Shown: one piece after another, positions 12,758-24,219 of the stretch
Layout of the letters: every line of letters begins with the position of its first letter
Position numbering within the stretch: the stretch's first letter is position 1
Assembly (NCBI RefSeq): GCF_016801865.2
Contig: NC_068938.1
Span: forward strand, 620,001-684,000
Length of the DNA stretch: 64,000 bases
Origin: Culex pipiens pallens
Taxonomy: Eukaryota > Arthropoda > Insecta > Diptera > Culicidae
Direction of reading: 5' to 3'
Position numbers and translations under genes: made by a program
Notes under the pieces: model-generated
What the model was told of the DNA's origin: nothing
The model's database searches: none
The model's input: the letters and a program-made list of their open reading frames with translations, nothing else

Positions 12758-14018
12758 ATTTATCGATTAAAGTCACCTCAATTAATAAAACAGCAACGAA
12801 ACAATAAATATTTCGGTGTTTTTTTTTAATAGACTGCCCATAATCATGTAAATCTGAATAAATCAAATTTAACTCAAAGTTCCAAATGCATTCAAGTCCC
12901 ATGCACCGCAAACCACTCGGAAATGTCGCAACAAACCGGAAACGATTCAGTTCGTCATCGTCACCACCACCAATCGCGCACCAGAAGCGCATCGCAATTC
13001 GTCGTTTCACGCGCGGAATCCCGCCAAACCAGCCAGCATCGCACGCACACGCGGAAGAATTAGTGTTTTAACAGGTGAATCCCGGAGCGAAGAGGAAGCT
13101 GCGAATCCATTCATCATCACGAGAGTGGAAAGTGAATCAAAAAAAAATCGCAAGTAAATACCAACCATCAGCACACTCGCCGAGTCAGAGCCTACTCATC
13201 GTCGTCATCATCGCAGCATGCCAAGGCAAGCATTCTGTTGATTCTGGATGTGCTGCTCGAGGAAATGTGTTTGCTCTGCGCGGGAATGAAGAAGATTTCG
13301 GTTCCCGCACCCCTCCCCCCCCCCCCACCCTGAGGGCAAGTGAAAGTGGGAAAGGGGGACAATTCTTTGATGATTCTTTGCTTTTTCAAGAAATACGCTG
13401 CTCTGGCAGGGATTGTGGCGGAGAAAGTTTCCTAACCTGGTATACCGGAACGATTCCAGGCGAAAATCTCCCGGATGGCGAGAGTCGGTCTCGGTCTCGT
13501 TGTGCCGCTGTCTTTATATTTGGAGAAGTGAAGTGTAATTATTGTATAAATAAACTTCTGACAAGAAGAGAGAATACTCCCGTGCGTATAATTATAGATT
13601 ATAAATCGAGGGAAGATTTGTGCAAATATAATTTGGCGAGTAAACGCTGGCAGCGATGTGTTGTTTTAAATCAAATGGCATTAGAGGATATTAGATTGCA
13701 ACATTTGATAGCACAAATTCATCAAGCAATTATAATTTACCATTAGAGATATGAAAATTGTCCACCATTTTAAGTAATCTTATCACAACATGATGGAGAC
13801 AGTTTTTCGGAAACCTCACGAAGAAGGTTAAGTTGTACCTCTCAGCATCCTTTTTTTCTTTGGCCAGGCCTAACCGCAAAGATGATTCGATGTAAGAGGT
13901 TTAATTTATTGGCTTAACTTGCTCTAGTTACTGAACACATAAGTACAAGTACAAAAATGAAAGAAACATAGGCGTACCTAATTCGACAAATCAATTTTTC
14001 TTTGTATTTTATAAATTT
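12758..14018. other. Non-coding stretch containing a dubious 223-codon open frame
   Basis: The longest open frame (13075-13746, plus) begins at GTG, not ATG, changes from GC-rich to AT-rich composition along its length, and has no recognisable domain. I do not call it a gene. A TTTTAACAG|GTGAAT sequence at about 13066-13080 has both acceptor-like and donor-like character. A C-run of about 10 lies near 13315. Confidence 0.35.
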
Positions 14019-14031
14019 GAATGAAACTTCA

Positions 14032-14249
14032 TCTTCCGTTCCTCTAACTATCCCCTATTTATTAGCAATTTCGAAGGTTACTTTGTAACTTTTTTCCTTC
14101 CCCTGCTCAATTTGTTCTCCCGTGTACCAGTAAACTCTAACACCGTTTGAATTAGCCAGCTGTTGAAAGGTACCCCATATCTCAGCTTAGGATAATTACT
14201 GCACTGATGTTGTTGCCAAAACAATCCAATAAATGAAATGAAATGAAAT
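14032..14249 (+). mobile_element. 5'-truncated non-LTR retrotransposon end (CR1/T1-like tail)
   Basis: A 218-bp insert ends in a short TGAAA tandem tail (AATGAAATGAAATG, about 14231-14250) and is flanked by the 13-bp direct repeat GAATGAAACTTCA at 14019-14031 and 14250-14262. This is the signature of a 5'-truncated LINE insertion. TGAAA-repeat 3' tails are known from the mosquito T1/CR1 clade; the clade assignment here is inference. No coding remnant remains. Confidence 0.65.
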
Positions 14250-14262
14250 GAATGAAACTTCA

Positions 14263-15250
14263 GTTTTTTCTGCATTTTTTTTTATAATGCCGAAAATTTT
14301 ACAAAAGTTTCATTTTTTAACTCGCGATAATCCGGCAAATTAGAGCTGACCTTGTGACACTGAGAAAACCACATTTTACACATTAAACATTAAGAGGTTG
14401 TATCACAGAAACCAGTAGACCGATCAACAGTGTACAGTGGATCAGATCGCAAAATTAAGTGGAAAACGGATTTGGTGTCTTCAGAAGAGTTGTTGCAAAT
14501 AGGATGGGGCAACTTTTGATTTGGTTGAAAATTAGGGTGGTTCACCAAATATAATATTTTTGGGAAACGGAAACGGAATATTTTTGGGATTTTTTCAACT
14601 TCTAGAAAGTTGTTGGGCTTACCAATTCAAGCATCTTTGTCGAAGACACCAAAATTTTATCTCTCAATCTACGCCTTCTACGACCAAATTTATAGAAAGC
14701 ATCTGAGCAAACCTTCAAAAATCAGTTTTTTTTAACATGGCAATTCAGGGTAAAGTTTTAGAGAAAAGTGATATTCGGGACACTTTTAGAGCTCTAGAAA
14801 CGTTTTTTTTTTACAGGTCAATTTGGACTTTTTTTTTTGATTATTTTCGCTTCTACCGTCTAAGCTTAGCAAATTTGTGCATCAAATCATTTTGCCCCAA
14901 TTTATCCGTGCGGGAAACCGAAAATGGGGTTGTTCCGCAGGTAATTCATCAGTTTCAGACTGTCAAAATATCAAATCTTCACCACTAATATTCGGTTCGC
15001 AGTTTTGTTTCTGTTTGGCGTGTTGAACCAGGACTCTGGGAAAAACTCATGATGCAAATGGCGTTTATTTTCGTTGGAAATGCATGGAAAAAGTTCGAAT
15101 AAAAAAAAAATAAAAAATGACGAAAAATTATCGAAAACGTACAGAGAATTACTCTTATGCTTCAAAAACTGTTGTTAAAATAGCTGTACATGGCGATACA
15201 TTTTTTGTGATTGCAATTTAAACAATCAATTTTGGACGTGCTTTTCATCG
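14263..15250. other. AT-rich repeat-like stretch
   Basis: Non-coding; contains phrases such as GGATTTGGTGTCTTC that recur elsewhere in the window (near 2440 and 30360), so it is probably an old dispersed repeat. No ends could be defined. Confidence 0.4.
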
Positions 15251-15253
15251 TTA

Positions 15254-15672
15254 CCCGGGCAGACGGTAATAACAACATTCATGCCATATCAATAACAAAA
15301 ACTGTTAAAATAACAGAAAGTGTTATGGAATCTTCTTGAAAAATCTATTTTTGCATAAGAGTTTATGTTATCATAACAAAGTTTGTTATTGGTCTGATAT
15401 TGATTGAAAGCCAAAACAACTTTGGAATAACATTTTTTGTTATGGAAGAATACCTGATCGGATTAGTTGTTAAAATAACAAAAAATAATAACAAAGATTT
15501 GTTCAAAGAATAACTCAAAATGTTGTTTGTCTGTTATCAAAATAAAAATCCAATAACAAAAAAATCATAACGACGAATAACGAATCTTGTTATAAATAAC
15601 ATAAAATGATATTGGCCTAGTATTTTCAAATATCAAAAGATGTTATTCCCAAGTTATTTCCATCTGCTCGGG
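15254..15672. mobile_element. PIF/Harbinger-like MITE with TTA duplication
   Basis: The ends CCCGGGCAGACGGTAATAAC and GTTATTTCCATCTGCTCGGG are imperfect inverted repeats, flanked by TTA on both sides (15251-15253 and 15673-15675). A 3-bp TTA duplication points to the PIF/Harbinger superfamily. The interior is unusually rich in ATAACA and TGTTAT words in both orientations. It is non-coding and non-autonomous. Confidence 0.75.
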
Positions 15673-15789
15673 TTAATAATAATAAAAGAATGACATAGAG
15701 CTTCAGGGCCCAATTACTCTAATATATTGATAGATCTTCGAATTTAACGCCACATTCATTTTGAACCCTGATCTTCGATCTGTTAGACT

Positions 15790-16778
15790 TAGAGGGTAAC
15801 GAGCGGGGATTCCCGGGAAATCGACAATTTTTGAACCTCTCTATTCCCGGGAAATTCGGTCGAGACTCCCGGAAAATTATAAAATCGATGCAAAATTATA
15901 TAAACTAATCAGAAAAACAATTGAAAAATTCAAAATTGTTTGGAACATTGAATGTCCAATGTTCGATGTTCAAGTTTGAATAAACCAATGTTTCTCTAAT
16001 CTTCTTATAACTATAATTGAGTGAAGTCAAAAAAATGTGAACTCTTAATTTACCTTAAAATATACTTAGAAGTTACACCCCAGAATTGAAATCTAATGTG
16101 TTATTTAATTCCAAATATTTTTATTTTATTTCTAAGAGGGAAATTTTTTTTCAAGATAAGTTCAATTTCCATATTTTCTCTCAAGAAAAGCAACCCTCAT
16201 AATCTAGTTTTTTTTGGTGAACATTCGAGTTTTCCTGATAACTGTAAATATTTCTTTAATAAATATTTACAGTTGATCTTAAAAATTAAAAAAAAAACAA
16301 AAACACTTTGATCTGTTGTTTTGAGTTGTTGTTAAGCATATTGCAAAAAATCAGATACCGGGGAATTATATACTGGCTATATTAGCTATTTTTTATTACA
16401 AAGACCTAATAACAAGTTCATGCAACAAGTTTGTGTCACTCAGTGCGAATTACGATTCGTAAACATTTGAGTTTACAATTTTCAGTATTAAAAATCTCAA
16501 GAAACGATTGTGTATTTGCAGATTCAGAAAAAAATCAAAATGCTGATATAGTTCCTCAAAATAATGAGGCTACTTATATTAACGTTTCATAGAATAAGTA
16601 TGAATTAATTGTAACTTAATTCATTGAAAAGAAACAAATTTACTACTTTTCTTTTTTAAATTTTTGGCGCTATTGCCATAGTCCAAAAAACTCCCGGATC
16701 CCGGGAATTCCCAGGAAATGGTCAAATTCAACTCTCGATTCCCGGAAAATTGAAAATCTCGAGAATCGTCACCCTCTA
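15790..16778. mobile_element. hAT-like non-autonomous element, ends TAGAGGGT
   Basis: A 989-bp element bounded by the exact 8-bp duplication GTTAGACT (15782-15789 and 16779-16786). The terminal inverted repeats read TAGAGGGTAACGA and TCGTCACCCTCTA. Subterminal zones hold several CCCGGGAATT-type motifs (around 15813, 15845 and 16700), like family X but with different termini. The interior is AT-rich, with a hairpin near 16240-16275. No transposase is present. Confidence 0.85.
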
Positions 16779-16786
16779 GTTAGACT

Positions 16787-17090
16787 CATTTAGATTGTCT
16801 CTTGAGTATCTATCCAACACTAGGTCGAATGATGGATCCAGACTTTGATTACATACAGATAAGGATAATCCGGTTAAAAATATCACATAAGTAGTCATAA
16901 CTTGAGCTAGGGTTACCAGATTTGGACCTGATTAGAAGATATTTCAATTACCTATCCAAAGATGGGTCGGATGATGGATTCGGGAATTGGTTTCATATAG
17001 ATTTGAGAAATCTAGTTTTAAAGAAGTACATGAAAATTACCTAAAACTGAAAAATCCACACAAACAATTTTTGTATTGGCCTAATTATTG
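16787..17090. other. AT-rich spacer, nothing recognised
   Basis: Non-coding. No element ends or motifs that I can name. Confidence 0.4.
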
Positions 17091-18550
17091 TGTAAGAATA
17101 TAGTGAAAATCTTGCCTCTAAAACCAAAGCATAACAAGCAAAGATCCTCACATCCTCATTCGCGCTGCGCTGATTTCGATAGCTCCCCATACCATCACAA
17201 AGTGCACAAGATAAGCGTGTTTGGCCACCCTCCCCCCTTTATTCTTCCCATCATCATAGTATGCGTTGCTCGCCGAGGAGCTCCCCAAACAAGCTCCCCA
17301 GCCAGCGCACACATACGGTTGTCACGCTCGAACAAACAAATCCACGAGGCGCGCTCTCTCTCGCTCACACACTCTGTCTCCACCGTAGTAGGCGAGCATT
17401 GTTTGTGTGCGTGTGTGTGATTTTCGTGGGAAAATCGCGGCTGTTGCTGCGACGCGCTCTCTCTCTCTCACAAATTTATGAGAGAAAAGCGGCATGGCAT
17501 GCTTCGCGGCGCGATTGTTTCCTGCTGTACTATCAATGAGGACCATTGTGACTGCTCTCTTTCGGGAGAGAATTGCGCGCTCTCTCGCGGCAGGTGAGAT
17601 TTTCGCGACGGGTTTTCCATTCTTTCGTGGTCGTCGTTTTTGTGGATGCTGTTGCTGCTGCTTATATCGACGAGAGCGGTCGACCAGTGCGGACAGTGCG
17701 AGGAGTGGGACGACGACGACACACGTCGGAAACAGATAACCGGACAAACGATGCTGTGGGTGATGCTTCCAGCAAGACCGTGTTAGTTGCCGTTTTGGAT
17801 TCGGCAGCGCAGCAGTGTGTGCAAAAGTGCAATAAATGTATATTGTGTTGTTTTTCCTCGCAGAAGAAAATTGATTTCTGAGTGTATTTGAGATCGAAAA
17901 GAAAAACTACAATACAACTAAAAATAAATAAAAAATATTAAAAGTGACCGATACATGTGTTTTTCATCGACTTGAGAGCGTGTACTCTTCCGAGTTGGAA
18001 AACAAAAGCCAGGTTCGGTGTATAAATAAATTTTCATCAAAGTGAAAAAAAGAAAAACCCGGGAGCATTTTCCGTGATTGAGGAAGACACAAACGAGCCG
18101 CCCCGAAGGCAGCGTTTTAGATTAAGAGATCAAAAGGTGTCTGGCTGCGGTTTTCCGCCTGCCTGTGTGGGAGTTTCTTTTTGTTGTTGCTTCTCGGTGT
18201 GGTTTGGCGGTGAGTTCGTTAAGGAAGAAGAAAATGAATTGTTATGATAATTGGTTCTGAAGCAGCTAGCAGCGTTAGTTCAGTGTTCAGAGAGGAAACA
18301 GAACCCCAGAAGCAGTAGGCGACGACGACGACGACGGAGGTCGGTTGCGGTGCGGTGAAGCACGTGAAAAACGACGAAAAACAGAGCTTGCTACCGGGAG
18401 CTGGATCGCGGTAGGCCGTGGAGTGCGGCTGACAACGCAACAACAACAAGTGGTGGGTGCGGCATTCTCTTTTTTATTTAGCATCATTTTTATTGTCTCT
18501 TCATCTCATCGCTAGGTTGATTTAAGTGGGATCTTGGCGCGGTTTGTTTG
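17091..18550. promoter_or_regulatory. GC-richer island with clustered GAGA motifs (candidate promoter region)
   Basis: Dense GAGAG/CTCTC words occur at 17345-17600, followed by CTG/CGA triplet runs at 17645-17720 and 18320-18337. Donor-like GTGAGT lies at 18210-18215, and a TTAGTTCAGTGTT initiator-like sequence lies near 18270. In insects such clusters bind GAGA factor at promoters and Polycomb elements. Overlapping open frames occur on both strands, but none has protein motifs, so I read this as regulatory or UTR DNA. Its function is inferred from composition only. Confidence 0.35.
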
Positions 18551-20043
18551 AGTGACATAAATCACTGGTTAACATGCCGAAACGAGGCGTAAAACATGCT
18601 TTAATGGCGCAATTCTAATGATGGATTAACTAAGCCAAACATTGATGAGATGTAGTCAAAACGAAATCAAGAAGCAACAATGTTTGACTGACCTTCGGTG
18701 AGGTTAGCCACTCTCACATGTACCTACCTTCGCCTAATCAGAGTAGAATAGAATGCAACAGTCTGGCTGGGCTGGGCTGTAATTATATTGTTTCAAACAT
18801 TCTGAGCTGATAACGATTTGAATGGGATTTGAAGGTTGGGGCGGCGGCACCACCACCACTGGGTTTGCAGTTTGGCATTGTGTTTTTTCGAATGTTTGCT
18901 ACTTTGTTTTGGATTTGAACAAGATTAATCTGACTGGGATGGATTGTGCAACTTGGCTGTAGGAACGTTCGAATGATGAAACGTTTGGAGCAATGATTAA
19001 AATGGTTGAAAAATGTATCATTCTTTTTGGCACTTATTTAAAATTCAGTAGAAACAGTTATTTTTTTTTCAAAAGCTCACTTAAAAAAATAACATCTAAA
19101 TATTTTTTAAAACTTCCAAAATAAATTGCAGGAATATTAAAAAAATGCCAAGGAACTGATCCACTTTTCTATACATATCGACTCAGAATAAAATTCTGAA
19201 CAAATGTCTATGCGTGTGTTTGAAGGGATGTAAATATTACGTAAATATACGTAGTCGATTACCTTGGCGCTCATTCGATCCGTCTTGGTCCCATTAGTCC
19301 CTATGTAAAACTTAAAAGCTTAGTCAAGTACTTCAAAAATTATGCTACAAGAAATGATTTCGGCTTTAGTCCGGAAGATTGTAAAAAGGTTGGTTTTTGT
19401 AAGAAAACCTGTCATGATAAATATTTTAAGCATTCTGGACTCGATGCTTGATTTTTCTGTTACAATCTTATTGGAATTGTCCAGACTGTTAAAAAGGTAC
19501 TCGAAAAAGTGGATTTTGATTGTATTTTTTTTATTTAGTTAAAAAGCTAAAGCTTTATGAGGGCCTTCCCTAGGGTTTACCCATATAAGGCTCCATATAA
19601 TTTTGGCAGCTGTCCATGAAAATTTCATGAAAATTCAAATTTGCAATCGAAAAGATCTTTACAGTATTCTTGATTAAGTGCGGCGTTTTCGAGATATAGC
19701 CACATATAGTTTGATTTGAACTTATAAAAATTCAATTTAAACAGTGCTCATGAGTACAAGTACCTTTACAAATTTTCAACGGCCTTACTGCCACAAATAT
19801 CTGACATCATAAATCAATCGAAAGATTTTGCTGTTTTAGCGTAATTTTCTGTTGTTTTGGCAAAAATTCTACCGTAAGTGGTAGCTGCAGAAATTACTGT
19901 TGTCATAATCATTTCAGAGTTAATAAATTTACGGATTTCAACATGTTTTTGGAAATAATGATGATTTCTTTTGTGTTAGCTTTCAGCTCTGCTAATTTTT
20001 ACGATCCTGCTTAAAACATTGGCTGAATCTAGCGAAACTGTCC
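18551..20043. other. Unique then AT-rich non-coding stretch
   Basis: No gene. From about 19540 the style becomes that of dispersed repeats (the TTTTGGCAGCTGTCCATG phrase), with no clear termini. Confidence 0.4.
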
Positions 20044-20134
20044 ACGTAAGCCAGGGGTGCCAGTTTTTGAATGGCGGGCCAAATAAGATCACATGAGCTT
20101 AATGTGTAAAATTGTTTATTTGAAAAAAATAAAT

Positions 20135-20692
20135 GGGTAATTCTCTACCAACTCACACGAAATCGGAAAAAGTTGCCCCGACCCCTCTTCGATTTGCGTG
20201 AAACTTTGTCCTAAGGGGTATCTTTTGTCCCTGATCACGAATCCGAGGTCCGTTTTTTGATATCTCGTGACGGAGGGGCGGTACGACCCCTTCCATTTTT
20301 GAACATGCGAAAAAAGAGGTGTTTTTCAATAATTTGCAGCCTGAAACGGTGATGAGATAGAAATTTTTTAGTTTTTAGTGTTTTTTTCGATGAAAAATAG
20401 GTTTTTTCGGAATTCTGAGTACGCCATCAAATCGGGCGTCTAATTTTACATAAAAGTCCCTTTGACACCAAATTTCTATGTCATCACCGTTTCAGGCTGC
20501 AAATTATTGAAAAACACCTCTTTTTTCGCATGTTCAAAAATTGAAGGGGTCGTACCGCCCCTCCGTCACGAGATATCAAAAAACGGACCTCGGATTCGTG
20601 ATCAGGGACAAAAGTTACCCCTTAGGACAAAGTTTCACGCAAATCGAAGAGGGGTCGGGGCAACTGCTGTGTGAGTTGGCGGAGAATTACCC
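20135..20692. mobile_element. Palindromic MITE, ends GGGTAATTCTC
   Basis: Arms of about 235 bases mirror each other around a spacer of about 90 bases. Terminal repeats GGGTAATTCTC and GAGAATTACCC are flanked by AAAT on each side. Weaker inverted similarity continues outward for about 15 bases, so the exact boundary is uncertain. Its spacer is also found near 6330-6510. Confidence 0.75.
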
Positions 20693-21812
20693 AAATGATT
20701 TTTTTCAAATTGCAGATATAATTTTCGTCATTTAAATATTAGAAACCAAAAATTCTATTTTCCGCTGCTTTTGTTTCAAAAAGCTTCAAATTTATTAAAA
20801 TCAACAAAATCTAAACATGTGCAAAACAATATTTTTTGTAAGCTATGTATAGCAATTTCATGCCTCAACAAATATTGAAAAGAGGTTATGCAATATATTT
20901 GTAAGAATTTAGCTACCATGGTCTGATCAAGGTCGAGAAGTGTTTTGGGCAATTTGTGGCTGAAGACAATCGTTATTTCACAAATATACTGAAAATGAAA
21001 AAGATTACTCGCAGTCGAATTTTTTTTATTTAAAAAAAGGTGACTAGGGCGTCCAATTTTCCCGGGTTTTGAATTTCCCGGGAAACGGGAAAAATATTTT
21101 TGAAATCCCGGGAATTCCCGGGATCCCGGGAAATTTTTGAAGCAGTCATAAAATCTATGTTTTCATAATATTTGATATGTTTTCAAGCTTGAAATCATAG
21201 AATTAGCTCAATAACAAAAATTGTTGACAATCTACACTTCAATCTAAACAAGGACGACAGTTTTTAAATAACTTAGGCCGATGCAAATATTTTTCAAAGT
21301 TTTTGTCCCTCGGCTCTGGCCAGGGTCGAGGAGTGCGCAAAAAAATAAAAAAAAAATAGAAAAATTTCAATAACAAGCCATTGTCCTAACATTTGAATGC
21401 AAACTGTGATTTAAAATGCATTTTATACTAGGTCACTTGTTTTGCAATCATTAGTTTTCAAAATATTAAGATTTGACGAAAACAAAAAAAAGCAAAAAAA
21501 AATCTTTGCTGTACTAATCATCAAAAATTCAAAAGATTTTAGAATCAATCCAAACATGCTAAAAACGATTTAAAACGCAGGGAAATGCTTTTTAAATCAA
21601 AATTAAATAAAATTCCATAGAAATTCTGAAATTTTTTGATAAATATTTTTTGCCCCCAGATTTTTCGGGTCAACTTTAAAAAAATTTTTACCGGTCTTAA
21701 GAGTAATTAAAAACGTTTTTTTTTTGTTGTGTTTTGGATTAAAAAAAAAACTACAAATATAAATTTCAATGTGATTCAAATTAAATAAGTGTTTCATAAA
21801 TATATTTCTTTA

Positions 21813-21965
21813 ATATCTTGACTTTTTTTTGATAAGGTCCTATAAACAAATGTAAACATTGAGTGTATCCCTTTCACACCTTATGTCAAAGTCGATCGGA
21901 GTAAGCGGGATACACTCAATGTTTACATTTGTTTATAGGACCTTATAAAAAAAAAGTCAAGATAT
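21813..21965. mobile_element. 153-bp foldback MITE
   Basis: Arms of 59 bases (21813-21871 and 21907-21965) are almost perfectly complementary around a 35-base loop. The related copies of family X at about 53010 and 54200 lack this segment, which shows it is a separate insertion. The long hairpin could give a dsRNA precursor if transcribed. Confidence 0.85.
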
Positions 21966-22134
21966 ATTTTTTATATGCCGTAACTATAAAAGCTGGAAAA
22001 AAATTTAAAAATCGAGAGGAGACAACAAAACCAGATTTTTTTTTTTGTAAAAAAAGGTCCTATTTGCTTTTGTATATCATATGTTTTATGTTTTTTTATG
22101 TGTTATTTTATATAAAACATATTTTACTAATTAT

Positions 22135-23129
22135 TAGGGTGGGTACGGATTTTGAAAAGTTCTCAGATCAAGTTCTGGTGTGGTTCCCCATGTAGGACAT
22201 ACCCATAGGGACTCTCACGCCAAATTTCAGCTCATTTGGTTGAAAACTGGCTTGTCTCAAGCGGGTTCAAGTTTACATGGAAATTACTATGGGAAATTTT
22301 GAATTTTCGTACATTCGTTCATACAGGCCTGGGGAAACCAGGTAGAAACTTCTAGGATGGCCAGAAATGAGCGGAATCGTCTGGAGAACAACTTTCCCTG
22401 AGAGACCAGGTCGATTCGTTCAATCCCCATCGAGCTCAACGGCAATACATCCGGGGTTTTCGGAACCAACGGTTTTCCCCAGAAAAGCATCAAATTTTCC
22501 TTAGCATGCTATGAATGTTTGATGGACACCGCGACGCCACATGTCAAATAGCTACCACGTGATTGTAAAGTTTGCACCATAACAGTTTTTTTTTCTTATT
22601 TGGAGGTTTAGAATACAGCTAAATAGTATCAGGGTCACCATAAATGATAATTCTATAGTTCAAAAACTAATAAAATGTAATTTTTTATAGGCGATGCTAG
22701 TCCACGTGGTAGCTGTTTGACATATAGCGTCGCGGTGTTCATCAAGCATTCATAGCATGCTAAGGAAAATTTGATGCTTTTTTGGGGAAAACCGTTGGTT
22801 CCGAAAACCCCGGATGTATTGCCGTTGAGCTCGATGGGGATTGAACGAATCGACCTGGTCTCTCAGGGAAAGTTGTTCTCCAGACGATTCCGCTCATTTC
22901 TGGCCATCCTAGAAGTTTCTACCTGGTTTCCCCAAGCCTGTAGGAGCGAATGAACGAAAATTCAAAATTTCCCATAGTAATTTCCATGTAAACTTGAACC
23001 CGCTTGAGACAAGCCAGTTTTCAACCAAATGAGCTGAAATTTGGCGTGAGAGTCCCTATGGATATGCCCTACAAGGGGAACCACACCAGAACTTGATCTG
23101 AGAACTTTTCAAAATCCGTACCCACCCTA
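22135..23129. mobile_element. 995-bp palindromic hAT-like MITE, ends TAGGGTGGGTACGG
   Basis: Arms of about 430 bases mirror each other around a spacer of about 135 bases. Perfect terminal repeats TAGGGTGGGTACGG and CCGTACCCACCCTA are flanked by the exact 8-bp duplication CTAATTAT (22127-22134 and 23130-23137). The related copy at 54600-54625 shows the empty site with a single CAAATTAT. Mirror open frames at 22287-22493 (minus) and 22771-22953 (plus) are one sequence seen twice, not genes. Confidence 0.92.
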
Positions 23130-24219
23130 CTAATTATCTTTAAGTTACTACCTCCAACTGGGGAAAATCAGGACTACAGGCTGAAAAGGTACAGGAGAAT
23201 TCAAAGCAATAAGTTTGTAAATCCGTGTACTAATTGTTTTGTTCTGTTCCTGTTTTAACCGAAGTTCTTCAAAACACGATGCAAAAAATTGACATAAATA
23301 GCTGTCTTAATTCGTTATGTTTGTCGTAATTTGCCCCAGATTCCGGTGTTTGATGAGAAATAAATGAATATTATTTTTTTTTCATATTTCAAATCCTAAA
23401 TAAAAAAACATTATACCCAGTCTATTAAAAAAAACATAAAATTTAATAGAAAATATTTGAAGCACCAGGCATTTTACGGCTCTGTGAACTAAAATTTAAA
23501 CAATTTTCCCTAATAAGCCAAATTCAAGCTGATATATGCCGAATACAAATTTAAGTACTTTAAAATTCGTATCGATTCGTATCGATTCAACTGTTCATCA
23601 ATTTCTGCAACCAAATCTGAATTTCCAGACCAAAATTGTTTTTTTTTTTTCAATTTCGGGAATTCGGGAATTCGGGAATTCCCGGTTTTGTAAAAATCCC
23701 GGGATTTTTGTCCCGGGATTTCCCGGGATGGACGCACTAAAGGTGACACTTACTTTTAAAAAAGCCTTCAATTATTTTTTAAAATTAAGTGCAACTATTT
23801 GATAAATCATTGCAAAAGGATTTTTGAACAATTATTCATCCAATCGAAAAAAATCTATAAATTTTGGTCCGCTTAAATAAATTTGTGCGCTATGACTTTT
23901 GAATCAATATGGAATACATATATTTTTGCAGTGCTTTACTTTAGTCTTATTTGGAAATTTTACAACCCATTTAAAAATGCTTTCACAAAATTTAATATTT
24001 CCAATCATTTTCAAGCTTGTGAAAATGATTCAATAAGATAGATTTTCAACAAATTATTTTCACTAAACTAAAAAACATAAACTTTACCTTAATTTTTAAG
24101 AATAACAAAATCACTTTACAGATGGATCAAAGGGTCATTTAACATGATCATTCAAAAAGAGTCCGCGGGCCACAAAAAAATTGCCCGCGGTCCATACTTT
24201 AGTCACCCCTGCTCTAAGC

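Larger units (their letters stand above)
21045..23739 (+). mobile_element. Family X copy 1 (hAT-like), with two nested inserts
   Basis: Termini TAGGGCGTCCAATTTT and ATGGACGCACTA are imperfect inverted repeats, flanked by the exact 8-bp duplication AAGGTGAC (21037-21044 and 23740-23747). Both subterminal zones carry clustered CCCGGG/AATTCCCGGG palindromes (21060-21130 and 23650-23730). Nested inside are a 153-bp foldback (21813-21965) and a 995-bp palindromic element (22135-23129). No transposase frame is present. The 8-bp duplication supports hAT-type transposition by enzymes supplied in trans. Confidence 0.88.
20052..24211. mobile_element. Outer hAT-like element, ends CAGGGGTG, hosting nested elements
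   Basis: Ends CAGGGGTGCCAG and GTCACCCCTG are inverted, and both sides carry a GCGGGCC block just inside the terminus, a pattern known from hAT elements. Flanks ACGTAAGC (20044-20051) and CTCTAAGC (24212-24219) match at 5 of 8 positions, consistent with an aged 8-bp duplication. After removing the elements at 20135-20692 and 21045-23747, only about 0.9 kb of its own sequence remains. No transposase is recognisable. Confidence 0.65.

Noticed and set aside
12352..12829. Open frames of 132 (minus) and 154 (plus) codons
   Set aside because: Read-through of the second 9-bp satellite.
13075..13746. 223-codon open frame
   Set aside because: Starts at GTG, shifts composition midway, and has no recognisable domain; no flanking gene structure supports it.
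22287..22953. Two open frames giving the same conserved-looking peptide
   Set aside because: They are the two mirror arms of a palindromic MITE, so identity reflects symmetry, not selection on a protein.
22135..23129. Tc1/mariner MITE with TA duplication
   Set aside because: TA fits, but the full 8-bp CTAATTAT duplication and the paralogous empty site favour a hAT-type insertion.
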